Shown one piece after another: positions 34,093 through 42,307 of a DNA stretch of 54,569 bases (positions are counted from its first letter, which is position 1; each line of letters starts with the position of its first letter). The stretch comes from Deltaproteobacteria bacterium (GTDB lineage Bacteria > Desulfobacterota > Binatia > DP-6). The notes beneath the pieces were generated by a model. That model was not told where the DNA came from. It worked only from the letters and a program-made list of their open reading frames with translations, and searched no databases. A program made the position numbers and the translations under genes. The stretch lies in NCBI GenBank assembly GCA_005888095.1, contig VBKF01000127.1:1-54569 (forward strand), written 5' to 3'.

Positions 34093-34397
34093 GAGCGCGA
34101 CCCAAGACTTCTTGGGTCGCGGGCACGGACGCGAGCATGTGGCGCTCGCGGCACGCGCGACCGCCGTGCCGCGGCTGGCGAAGCCAGCGCGGCACAACCG
34201 ACACGCGCCGTTCCAGAGGTCTCGCGGCACTCGTGTTTATCGGTTGCCGATTGGGCCTGTCTGCGGTGGCCGTGGAACCGCGCGTGTTCGTCTGCCGCGC
34301 TGGCTTCGCCAGCCGCGGCAGGACAGTCGGGCGTGATCGCGACGGAACACCCTCGCGTCCGGTTCGCGACCCAAGATGTCTTGGGTCGCGCTCCTAG
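34089..34397. mobile_element. 309-bp fold-back element with CTAG ends, copy 2
   Basis: Same length and architecture as the copy at 11342-11650, with about 14 substitutions and no indels by my alignment. The outer 65 bases on the left and 58 on the right are identical, and changes cluster in the middle. Both end hairpins (GCGACCCAAGA/TCTTGGGTCGC) and both inner hairpins (GCTGGC-GAA-GCCAGC and its complement) are kept. It lies between galU and the convergent redoxin gene. Its left CTAG holds the galU TAG and its right CTAG holds the redoxin TAG. Confidence 0.92.
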
Positions 34398-34951
34398 CCC
34401 GCCTTCCGCCACTTGATCGAGCAGCCGATCGAGTTGTGCTGCTCGGGCGACGGCCGGCGTCCGGCAAGCAGCGCGTCGAGCGCGGCGGCCAGCTCGCGGC
34501 GCGCGACCTTCTCGGGCCGCTGCCAGTTGTCGTCGATGCGGCCGTGGTAGGCGAGCTTCCGCTCGCGGTCGAAGACGTAGATGTCCGGCGTGCACACCGC
34601 CCCGAAGGCGCGGGCCACGTCCTGCGACGCGTCGATCAGGTACGGGAAGCCGTATCCCTTCTCGCGCCAGCGGCGGAGGAGGCTCTCGGGCCGGTCGTCG
34701 GGATAGTCGGTCGGGTCGTTGGAGCAGATACCGACGAGCTGCACGCCGCGCGGTCCGTACTCGCGGTTGAGCGAGAGGATCCGGTCCTCCACCGCCTGGA
34801 CGTACGGACAGTGGTTGCAGATGAACATGACCACCAGGACCGGCTTGTCGCGGAAGTCGTCGCGCGCGTGGACCTTGCCGTCGACGGAGGGCAGCCGGAA
34901 GTCCGGGCACGGAGCGCCGAGCGCGATCTCGCAACTCTCGGTGAGCGCCAT
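34394..34951 (-). CDS. Thioredoxin-family protein (redoxin/AhpC-TSA type)
   Basis: 185 residues. PDFRLPSVDGKVHARDDF starts the peroxiredoxin-like fold. The active-site region is CNHCPYVQA, a C-x-x-C variant (Cys-Asn-His-Cys) found in a well-conserved group of small redoxins. VCTPDIYVFDRERKLAYHGR carries the cis-proline, and the family C-terminus SIGCSIKWR is intact. Since this conserved end falls four residues before the stop, the gene was not truncated by the element whose CTAG supplies its TAG (34394-34396). Partner and substrate unknown. Confidence 0.9.
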   Translation of the reverse strand: MALTESCEIALGAPCPDFRLPSVDGKVHARDDFRDKPVLVVMFICNHCPYVQAVEDRILSLNREYGPRGVQLVGICSNDPTDYPDDRPESLLRRWREKGYGFPYLIDASQDVARAFGAVCTPDIYVFDRERKLAYHGRIDDNWQRPEKVARRELAAALDALLAGRRPSPEQHNSIGCSIKWRKAG

Positions 34952-34992
34952 GCGATCTCAGCTAGCGCCGCGCGCGACGCGAGGCAAGGCCG

Positions 34993-36447
34993 TCAGCCGG
35001 CGCGCAGCACGCGGAGGAAGGCCTCGCCGTAGCGCGCGAGCTTCGCGGGACCGACGCCCGGCACGGCGAGGAACCCGGCTTCGTCGGTCGGGCACGCGGC
35101 CGCCATGCGCGTGAGGACGGCGTCGCTGAACACGATGTACGCGGGCACGCCCTCGGCGTCGGCGAGCGCGCGGCGGAGCGCGCGCAGCCGCTGGAAGAGC
35201 TCCCCGTCGGGCGACGGCGCCGGGCGGTCCACCGGAGCCGATTTCACCGGCCGGACGAGGTCCGCGAAGCTCGTGCCGCGGCAGAAGTCGCACGCCGTGC
35301 CGCAGGCCGGGATCGTCTCGTCGAAGCGGGCGACGAGGCTCTGGTGCCGGCACCCCGGCGCCTCGGCGAGCTCGTAGATGGCGAGGCTCTTCCGCCCGGC
35401 CTCGCGCCGCAGCTCGGCGTCCTCGATCGTCTCCTGGAGGCGCCGATGGGCGAGCACGTCGGCCCAGGAGTAGAGGAGGATGCAGTCGCTCGCGAGGCCG
35501 TCGCGGCCCGCGCGGCCGATCTCCTGGTAGTAGCCCTCGATCGAGCGGGGCATCTCGCGGTGGATCACGTAGCGGACGTTCGACTTGTCGATGCCCATCC
35601 CGAAGGCGATCGTCGCCACCACGACGTCGACCTCGTCGCGCGCGAAGGCGTCCTGGTGGCGCGCCCGCACGGCGTCCTCGAGGCCGGCGTGGTACGGCAC
35701 GGCGCGCACTCCGGCGGCGTGGAGGAACTCGGCCAGGGACTCGACGTTCTTCCGGGTCAGCACGTAGATGATGCCGCTCTCGCCGGCGCGCCGGCGGACG
35801 TAGGCGAGGAGGTCCTTGCGCGACCCGCCGCCGTCGCCCTTCTTGTGCGCCGTGAGCACCAGGTTCGGGCGGAAGAACGAGCCCTTGAACCCGTCGGGCT
35901 TCACCATGCCGAGCTGGCGGATGATGTCGCCGGCCACCCGGCGGGTGGCGGTGGCGGTGAGCGCGAGGATCGGGACGCCGCCGAGCTCGTGCTTGAGCCC
36001 GCGCAGGCGGCGGTATGCGGGACGGAAGTCGTGGCCCCACTCCGAGATGCAGTGCGCCTCGTCGACCACGACGAGCGACACGCGCACCCCGCCGAGGAAG
36101 CTCCTGAGCCCGCCCTCGAGCCCCTCGGGCGCCACGTAGACGAGCTCGTACTCGCCCGCCGCGAGCCGGCGGAGGCGGTCGCGGCGCGTCTCCCAGTCGA
36201 GCGTCGAGTTGATGACCGTGGCGCGGAAGCCGTTGCGCGCGAGCCCGTCCACCTGGTCCTTCATGAGCGAGATGAGCGGGCTCACCACGAGGACGGTGCC
36301 CGGCAGGAGACGCGCCGGGATCTGGAAGGTGAGCGACTTGCCAGCGCCGGTCGGCATGACGCCGATGCAGTCCCGCCCGCCCAGGACCGTGTCGATGATC
36401 TTCTCCTGTCCCGGGCGGAAGCCCTCGTAGCCGAAGACGCCCGTCAG
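34993..36447 (-). CDS. recQ: RecQ-family ATP-dependent DNA helicase (short form)
   Basis: About 484 residues. Motif 0 FGYEGFRPGQEKII, motif I MPTGAGKS, DEAH, TATAT, and motif VI QEIGRAGRDG are all present. The zinc-binding cysteines (CRHQ, then CGTACDFC) and a C-terminal HRDC domain (ELFQRLRALRRALADAEGVP to the end) follow. The winged-helix RQC domain appears to be missing, so this is a short RecQ. The first ATG (36357) is right at Walker A, after motif 0, so the real start is upstream. The frame is open to 36498 but has no ATG, GTG or TTG; I place the start at CTG 36447 as a compromise. An unusual start or a sequence error is possible. Confidence 0.85.
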   Translation of the reverse strand: MTGVFGYEGFRPGQEKIIDTVLGGRDCIGVMPTGAGKSLTFQIPARLLPGTVLVVSPLISLMKDQVDGLARNGFRATVINSTLDWETRRDRLRRLAAGEYELVYVAPEGLEGGLRSFLGGVRVSLVVVDEAHCISEWGHDFRPAYRRLRGLKHELGGVPILALTATATRRVAGDIIRQLGMVKPDGFKGSFFRPNLVLTAHKKGDGGGSRKDLLAYVRRRAGESGIIYVLTRKNVESLAEFLHAAGVRAVPYHAGLEDAVRARHQDAFARDEVDVVVATIAFGMGIDKSNVRYVIHREMPRSIEGYYQEIGRAGRDGLASDCILLYSWADVLAHRRLQETIEDAELRREAGRKSLAIYELAEAPGCRHQSLVARFDETIPACGTACDFCRGTSFADLVRPVKSAPVDRPAPSPDGELFQRLRALRRALADAEGVPAYIVFSDAVLTRMAAACPTDEAGFLAVPGVGPAKLARYGEAFLRVLRAG

Positions 36448-36564
36448 GACGTCCCGGGGAGTCGCACCGGAGCCGAGCGAGAGCTGTTCGATGCGCCTCT
36501 ATAGCGAGCCCGCGCCGCCAATCCAAATCCACCGGCTGGCATGCTCGCTGCTGTCGCTGTCCGC

Positions 36565-36858
36565 ATGCGCGCGATTCTGGTTGTCATCATCCTCGGCGCG
36601 GCGAGCCTTTCGCTCGCCGACGAGCGACCGCGTCTCCGGGGCGCCGAAACGCCGCGCGCAACGGATCTGTTGCACGCCAAGCGGCTCGCCGACCGGATGG
36701 AGGGCCGGCTCCGGACGCCGGCGGCGCACGGCACGGGCTGGCGTCAGGGCGGCTCGGGCTGGGAGTCGCAGTCGGAGCCGCCCGCGCCGCCGGCCCCGGT
36801 CACGATCCAGATCCGCCAGCCCCGCCGGCGGCGCACGGGAGGCGTCTCCGATCCGTGA
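36565..36858 (+). CDS. Small secreted protein of unknown function
   Basis: 97 residues from the ATG at 36565 (an in-frame ATG at 36541 is possible). MRAILVVIILGAASLSLADE is a clear signal peptide. The mature part is Arg/Pro-rich, with two short Trp/Gly and Pro stretches and no cysteines. It is divergent from recQ and converges on the cysteine-rich protein gene. No family recognised. Confidence 0.55.
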   Translation: MRAILVVIILGAASLSLADERPRLRGAETPRATDLLHAKRLADRMEGRLRTPAAHGTGWRQGGSGWESQSEPPAPPAPVTIQIRQPRRRRTGGVSDP

Positions 36859-36870
36859 GCCCGCGCCTCC

Positions 36871-39344
36871 TCAGCGCGTCACGCCGATCACCAGCGCCGG
36901 CTGCCCGCTCGCCGCCTCGCGGGAGTTGTAGTCGGCGCCGTCGTTCGTGGGGTTGTCGAGCGCGAAGCAGTAGACGCCGTCGCCCGACACCGCCGAGGTC
37001 ACGTCGAAGTCCACCACCTGCCCGCGCGCCACCGGCCCCGCGGTGAAGAGCGCCGGACCGTCAATCGCCGGCTGGTTGCTCCAGGTCACGGCTCGCTCGT
37101 CCCACGCACAGTCGCTGATCGGGTGGATGCTGCCTCCGGTGGTGAGGCTCTCGGAGTCCACGACGTCCGACACCTGGAGCTGCACGTGGGCGGACGCGAC
37201 GGGCCGGCCCCCGACGCCGCTCACGCGGAAGCGGAGGAAGGTGCGCTCGACCGCCACGATGCCGCTGTCCACGCTGAGCAGGGGGCTCGCCCCGAGGTTC
37301 GTGGCCGGGTGGGCCGACGAGGCGAAGACGTCGGCTTCGATCGTGCCCGCGGGTGAAGGCGCGCCGCACGCGCAGCTGGCGTCGACGGTCAGCACGGGCT
37401 TGCCCTTCTTCGCTTCGCGCGAGAGGTAGTCGACCCCGTCGGTCGAAGCGCTCTCGATGGCGAAGCAGTAGACTCCGTCCCCCGTGATGGCCGAGGTCAC
37501 GTCGAAGTCCGCCGTCTGGCCGAGCCCCACCGCGCCGACCTCCGATACCACCGGGCCGTCGATCGGCGGCTGCGTCGCAGAGGTCATCGTGCGCTCGTTC
37601 CATCCGCAGCTGCTGATCCGGTGGATGCGACCGCCGGTCACGCTGTTGGCGTTGGTCGTCGTCGCCACCTTCAGACGGAGGTGGGCTGCGCTCACGCGCT
37701 GGCTCCCGACGCCGCTCACCTGCACCCGCAGGAAGGTGCGCCGGAGCCCGCCTCGCGCGGACGGGACCGACGGTCCGGCGTCGACATGCAGCTGCGTCGC
37801 CGTGCCGAAATTCTTCGTCGGGGCCGACGCGTCCACCGACGTGTCGGCCAGCACCTTCCCGACCACCTTGCTCGCCGTGCACGGCGGCACAGCTCCGACG
37901 CAGGCGCCGTCCGTACACGTGTCGCCGACGGTGCAGGCGTCGCCGTCGTCGCACGGGAGGCTGTTCGGGCTGTGCATGCAGCCCCACGAGCGGTCGCAGC
38001 TGTCGGTGGTGCACCCGTTGCCGTCGTCGCAGTCGCGCGCGCGGCCACCGACACAGGCCCCGTCCGCGCAGGTGTCGCCCATCGTGCAAGCATCACCGTC
38101 GTCGCAGGAGAGGCTGTTCGACGTGTGCCAGCAGCCCTGCGAGCGGTCGCAGCCGTCGGTGGTGCACTCGTTGCCGTCGTCGCAGTCGACCGGCCTGTGA
38201 ACGCAGGCTCCGTCCACGCACGTGCCTCCATCCCTGCACATGTCATTACCGTCGTCGCTGCCGTCGTCGTCGCACGGGAGATTGTTCGGGACGTGCACAC
38301 AGCCCTCGGAGTGGTCGCACTCGTCGGTGGTGCACGAGTTCCCGTCGTCGCAGTCGAGCTCGGAGCCACCGACGCAGTCGCCGTCGACGCACGTGTCACC
38401 GGAGGTGCAGGCGTTGCCGTCGTCGCAGGGGCCCGCCTTGGAGCTGCCGCCCTTGCACTCGCCGGCGCCGTCACAGGTCATGGCGTCGACGCACTGCTTC
38501 GCGGCGCACGGCGCGCCAGCCGACTCGAACCCACAGGTCGGCGAGCAGCAGTCGCCGGACTCCGTGTTGTGGTCGTCGCAGTCCTCGAACGGGTCGTGAC
38601 GACCTTCCGGCCGCTGAGCGTGAACTGGTCGGTGAACGCCGCCGGAAGCTCGTCCGGCAGTCCCGGCCCCTCGATCATGAAGAAGTTCGTGCCGCAGGAG
38701 CTCCCCGTGACGCTCTGGTCCGCGCCGGGGTTGCCCGTCAGCCCCGGTCCCGGCGGGACCGGGCCGTCCAGGAAGGTCAGGAACGGACCGACGTCGCCGG
38801 TCGTGACGGCCGCCTCGAAGTCGAGCGGCTGCTTGCCGACGTCCTCGGTGAGGTCGATGGCCCCGTCCGCATCGGCCTGCAGCACATTCACCCCGTGGGG
38901 ATGCGTGACCGTGTACTCGGCGAAGGGCATGAGCGGCGAGATGCGGATCCGGATGCGGGTGAAGACGACCTGATCGCCGGCAAGCGGCACCTGACCGTTG
39001 TTGAACGACCCCTCCACGGCGGCCACGTACAGGGCCTTGAACGGTCCGGACCCGTCGATCTTCGACACGGCCCGGGAGTAGTAGAACTCCACCGGGAAGT
39101 TGTCCGGGAACGAGATCGGGCGGGTCGGATCGGGGACCGTGAGCCCGGGATCGCAGTCGAGGTCGAGGCACGGGCCGACGGCGACGTCGTTCGAATCGAT
39201 GTAGTACTGGGGGAACCCGTTCTGCGGATCGATCGGCCCGACGCCGGCCAGGTGGGTGGAGCACGGCTGCGCGTACGCGTTTGCCGCGACCCCCATGACC
39301 AACGATGCCAGGCAGGCGCCGAAGCGCTTCACGATGGACGTCAT
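36871..39344 (-). pseudogene. Secreted cysteine-rich protein with two DNRLRE-like domains, frameshifted
   Basis: The signal peptide (MTSIVKRFGACLASLVMGVA...) is followed by a domain of about 230 residues without known family. The frame then breaks near 38590-38606: FTLSGRKV in one frame continues as HDPFEDCDDHNTESGDCCSP one base back. After the break come a Myxococcus-type cysteine repeat and four or five CDDGNxCTTDxCD / CDDGDACTxGDTC repeats that end near 37880. Two tandem domains of about 165 residues (DNRLRE-like; TFLRVQVSGVG, NERTMTSATQPP, DYLSREAKKGKP / TFLRFRVSGVG, DERAVTWSNQPA, DYNSREAASGQP) complete it. Restoring one base would give about 824 residues. Probably a cell-surface or spore-coat-like adhesion protein. 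A GGGGGG ribosome site precedes ATG 39344. Confidence 0.8.
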
Positions 39345-39722
39345 GATTACCCCCCGGCGATGCGTCTCGCTCGACTTCGATTGCCCTTGCGCAGCCGGCT
39401 GCGCGCGAGGTGGACATGTCCATCAGTTGGATTCGTTGATCAATTGGCGCATACGATCGTGGGGGCACGGGAAAGCCCGCAGCGGGATCTGCTGCCGGGA
39501 ACTCCCCCGCGGATTTCCCCGGACGAGAATGCGGACGTTCCGGCAGGACGACGCCGAGCCCGGTCCGTCCGCGCGACACGTCCCGGCTGCCTGCACGGGA
39601 CAGTGGGGTCGCCGAGACACGTCGGCGACCGGGCGCGGGTTGACGAGAAGGAAGCGTGTGGATATAGGCGAAGGCCTGCCCGGGTTATTCGCCGTCGGCG
39701 CCGGTCACGGCGCGGGTCTTGT
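39345..39722. other. Intergenic region upstream of tRNA-Ala and the cysteine-rich gene
   Basis: 378 bases with no gene. It holds the promoter of the cysteine-rich gene (not identified), a perfect hairpin GTCGCCGA-GACACG-TCGGCGAC at 39608-39629, and a good sigma-70-like promoter for the tRNA at 39640-39668. Confidence 0.6.
39640..39668 (+). promoter_or_regulatory. Putative sigma-70 promoter of tRNA-Ala
   Basis: TTGACG (39640-39645), 17-base spacer, TATAGG (39663-39668). The -35 matches consensus in five of six positions and the -10 in four of six. Transcription would start about 47 bases before the tRNA. Confidence 0.55.
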
Positions 39723-39795
<73 letters not shown>

Positions 39796-39903
39796 CTTGC
39801 GCTAGCCGCTCTGCGTCCGGGCAGCGTCCGTTCAGGATCCCCCCGCAGCACGTCAACGGAAAGGCTGTCCGGCGTCCGCGATGCGTGTGCGGTGTCGTGA
39901 CCC

Positions 39904-40194
39904 CTACACGAGCCCGAGCTCCCTGCCGAGGATCCTCGTGACGAAGCGCTCGGCGCCCGTCTCGCTCGCGACCAGGGTTCGAACGCACTCCCGGGTCTTC
40001 GCGACGGTGCCCTGCCGCGCGGCGGCCTTCATCGTCTCCGCGTACGCCGCCCACACGTCGGCGCCCGTGATCTCGTAGCCGTAGCCTTGCGCGAGCCAGT
40101 GGAGGGCGAGCAGCCCGGCCTCTACCGCGAAGTCAGGCTCGGCGTCAGCGTGGTCGCGCGCCGCGCGCCCGAGCGTCTTCGGGTCGCACGGCGT
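39904..40194 (-). pseudogene. C-terminal fragment of an unidentified protein
   Basis: About 96 codons read as a well-formed protein end: FAVEAGLLALHWLAQGYGYE, ADVWAAYAETMKAA, and ETGAERFVTRILGRELGLV before the stop at 39904. Upstream the frame turns into the antisense of the HEAT fragment, so the N-terminus has been lost. I do not recognise the family. It lies just after tRNA-Ala. Confidence 0.5.
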
Positions 40195-40230
40195 GCGCCG
40201 TGCGAGGCTCCTCTCGGCAAACGGATACGG

Positions 40231-40635
40231 GGTGAGGCGCTGCTCTCCATCCTGCGCCGCGGCGACAGGTCCGAAGAGGTGCGCGGCCGGGCGGTGATCT
40301 CCTTGGGACCGATCCTCGAGCATGCAGACACCCAAGGCTTCGAGGATGCCGACGACCTCCCGATCACGGAACGCGCGTTCCACACGCTCCAGGAGTCGCT
40401 CCGCAAGCTCTACAGGGACGCCAACGTTCCCAAGGAAGTGCGGCGGCGGATCCTGGAGGCCTCCGTGCGCGCCCCGCAGGACTGGCATGAGGATGCGATC
40501 CGCGTCGCATACTCCAGCGGCGACGAGGTGTGGAGGCTCACCGCGGTCTTCTGCATGCGCTTCGTTCGTGGATTCGAAGAGCAGATCCTCGAGGCGCTCG
40601 ACACCGAGAAGCCGGATATCCACTACGAGGCCGTC
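40231..40635 (+). pseudogene. Fragment of a HEAT-repeat protein
   Basis: About 135 codons from GEALLSILRRGDRSEEVRG through VISLGPILEHADTQGFEDAD, KEVRRRILEASVRAPQDW and AVFCMRFVRGFEEQILEALD to DIHYEAV. The repeat pattern is clear, but there is no start, and the reading stops abruptly in the middle of a repeat, where the next fragment (SNF2) takes over in another frame. It is a truncated internal piece of a cytoplasmic HEAT protein. Confidence 0.65.
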
Positions 40636-40658
40636 GTTGCGGTCGTTCCCTCGCCGCG

Positions 40659-40940
40659 CTCAAGCTGCCCCTCTATCCGTACCAGATCGACGGCATGCTG
40701 CATCTGGCGTTCACTGAGCGCGCGCTGCTCGGGGACGAGATGGGTCTCGGCAAGACGGCGCAGGCGGTGGCGGCCTGTGCGCTCCTCCGCGAGCTGCGCG
40801 GCGTCGCCCGCGTGCTCGTCGTGTGCCCGGTGTCGCTCAAGGCCGAATGGGAAGAGCAGATCACCAAGTTCACCGACTTGCCGCTCCGCTTCGTGCAGGG
40901 CGCGAAACCGCCTCGGCTCGCCTGCTACGAGAACCCTCCA
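40659..40940 (+). pseudogene. N-terminal fragment of an SNF2/RapA-type helicase
   Basis: About 94 codons: LKLPLYPYQIDGMLHLAF, the Walker A region LLGDEMGLGKTAQAVAACAL, VLVVCPVSLKAEWEEQITKF and ARLACYENPP. These are motifs Q, I and Ia of an SNF2-family ATPase. The DEAH box and everything after it are missing: the sequence switches at 40940 to the 3' end of the antitoxin gene on the other strand. Confidence 0.75.
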
Positions 40941-40952
40941 CTCAGCTCCACA

Positions 40953-41219
40953 TCACACGTCGTCGATGGGGACACCCCGGCCGCTGCGGAGGCTCTCTCG
41001 TGCCCTCTCGACCCGACGCACGAACCGCGGGTCGTTCTCGAGCTGGTAGTCGAACCAGTCCTCTTCGGAGGCGAACCCGATGAGGATCCCCGCCGGGCGT
41101 CCGTGGCGCGTGACGATGATCGGAGCTTCCGCGGCGCGTCGGAGGTAGCGGGACAGATCGTCCTTCACCTCGGACAGCGGGACGCGCTTCAGGATTTCAG
41201 ACCTTCTCGCTCGAGCCAT
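40953..41219 (-). CDS. Phd/YefM-family antitoxin
   Basis: 88 residues. LSEVKDDLSRYLRRAAEAPIIVTRHGRPAGILIG is the Phd/YefM DNA-binding dimer fold, and the C-terminal ERARESLRSGRGVPIDDV is the toxin-wrapping tail. It overlaps the preceding RelE-like reading frame by 31 bases, in toxin-first order. It seems intact and may repress its own promoter; its toxin partner is truncated. Confidence 0.85.
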   Translation of the reverse strand: MARARRSEILKRVPLSEVKDDLSRYLRRAAEAPIIVTRHGRPAGILIGFASEEDWFDYQLENDPRFVRRVERARESLRSGRGVPIDDV

Positions 41220-41371
41220 TCTGCGGGAAGCCGCTTGATCCGGCTCCGGCCGACGCGTGTCGGATCGTTTCCGAGCTGCTTGATCGCATCGCGGACCTTC
41301 GCCTTGTCGTAGGCCCTCAGCCGACCCAAGTCCTCCACAGCCTCTGGGGCCAGGAGGATCTTGTAGGGCAT
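41189..41371 (-). pseudogene. RelE/ParE-family toxin, C-terminally truncated
   Basis: 60 residues: MPYKILLAPEAVEDLGRL and AKVRDAIKQLGNDPTRVG fit the first two helices of RelE-type toxins. IKRLPAEWLEREG then ends, without the beta-strands (usually L-R-V-G-x-Y-R-V-I-Y) that carry the catalytic residues. Typical members have 85-95 residues. The missing part lies where the antitoxin gene now begins, so a small deletion has probably inactivated it. Confidence 0.65.
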
Positions 41372-41477
41372 TCCGGCCAGACTATAGCCAGAATCTGGCG
41401 GATCGCGCCAGCTTCGAACAGCCGGAGCCCGATAGGCGGGCGCGGGGCCGCGACGTCGACGTCATCGCGGCCGACCG

Positions 41478-42239
41478 TTACGAGCCCTGATGCCTCCAGG
41501 CGGGCCGCGCGGCCGGTCGGGGATGCGGGGGGACACCCGTTCCCGCCGCTTCCAGGTAGGCGAGCCGGTAGCGCAGCACGCGCTCGAGGTACTCGCGCGT
41601 CTCGGGAATCGGCGGCACGCCGCCGCATTCGTCCACGCGGCGGACGCCGGCGTTGTAGGCGGCGAGGGCCAGCTCGAGATCGTACCCGTAGCGGTCGAGC
41701 AGCTCGCGCAGGTGCCGGCAGCCGGCCTCGATGTTCTCGCGCGGCAGGAAGACGTTGCTCACCAGGTGCTCGGCCGCCGTCGCGGGCATGAGCTGCATCA
41801 GGCCGCGGGCGCCCTTCGGCGAGACCGCCAGACGGTCGAAGTCGGACTCGGCCCTGATCACCGCCTTGACGAGCGCGTACTCGAGGTCGTGACGCCCGGC
41901 GGCCTCGCGGATCAGGGCATCGTACTCGGTCGGCTCGACGCGGATCCGGCCCGGCCTCCCCGCCGGCGCGAGCAGCGCACCCGCCCTCCGCAGGTGATCG
42001 ACGTGGAAGCAGCGGCTGTAGTCCGCGAGCTCCTCGGTGCCGACATCGTTCGTCGCCTGCGCCACGGTGCTCACCTCGAGGCGACCTTCCTCGCAGCGCA
42101 TCGCCGTGTCGAAGGAGCGGACGCGGGTCCAGCTCGAGAGCGGCGCCTGCGGATCCCGCGGCCCTTTCCCCTCGGGCACCGGCGGAGCCATCAGGAACCA
42201 GGCCCCGAGCAGCACGACTCCACGTCGCCGACCCGGCAT
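41478..42239 (-). CDS. Lytic transglycosylase (SLT family)
   Basis: 253 residues. Signal peptide 1-22 or so. The SLT domain (about residues 115-235) starts YDALIREAAGRHDLEYALVKAV and holds the catalytic Glu in IRAESDFDRLAVSPKGARGLMQLMPATA. It continues with ENIEAGCRHLRELLDRYGYDLELALAAYNAG and ends with a Y-rich RYRLAYLEAA helix. It cleaves peptidoglycan glycan strands in the periplasm. The N-terminal 90 residues match the DUF4124-like start of similar enzymes only weakly. ATG 42239. Confidence 0.92.
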   Translation of the reverse strand: MPGRRRGVVLLGAWFLMAPPVPEGKGPRDPQAPLSSWTRVRSFDTAMRCEEGRLEVSTVAQATNDVGTEELADYSRCFHVDHLRRAGALLAPAGRPGRIRVEPTEYDALIREAAGRHDLEYALVKAVIRAESDFDRLAVSPKGARGLMQLMPATAAEHLVSNVFLPRENIEAGCRHLRELLDRYGYDLELALAAYNAGVRRVDECGGVPPIPETREYLERVLRYRLAYLEAAGTGVPPHPRPAARPAWRHQGS

Positions 42240-42307
42240 AGGGGCGCTCTCTACCACACGAGGGGCACCCGCCGTCCAGAGAAATCGGCGGGCCCGCGGG
42301 GAGACCC

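Noticed and set aside
40231..40940. A fused HEAT-SNF2 protein
   Set aside because: The two parts are in different frames and each is truncated at the joint, so this is debris rather than a fusion.
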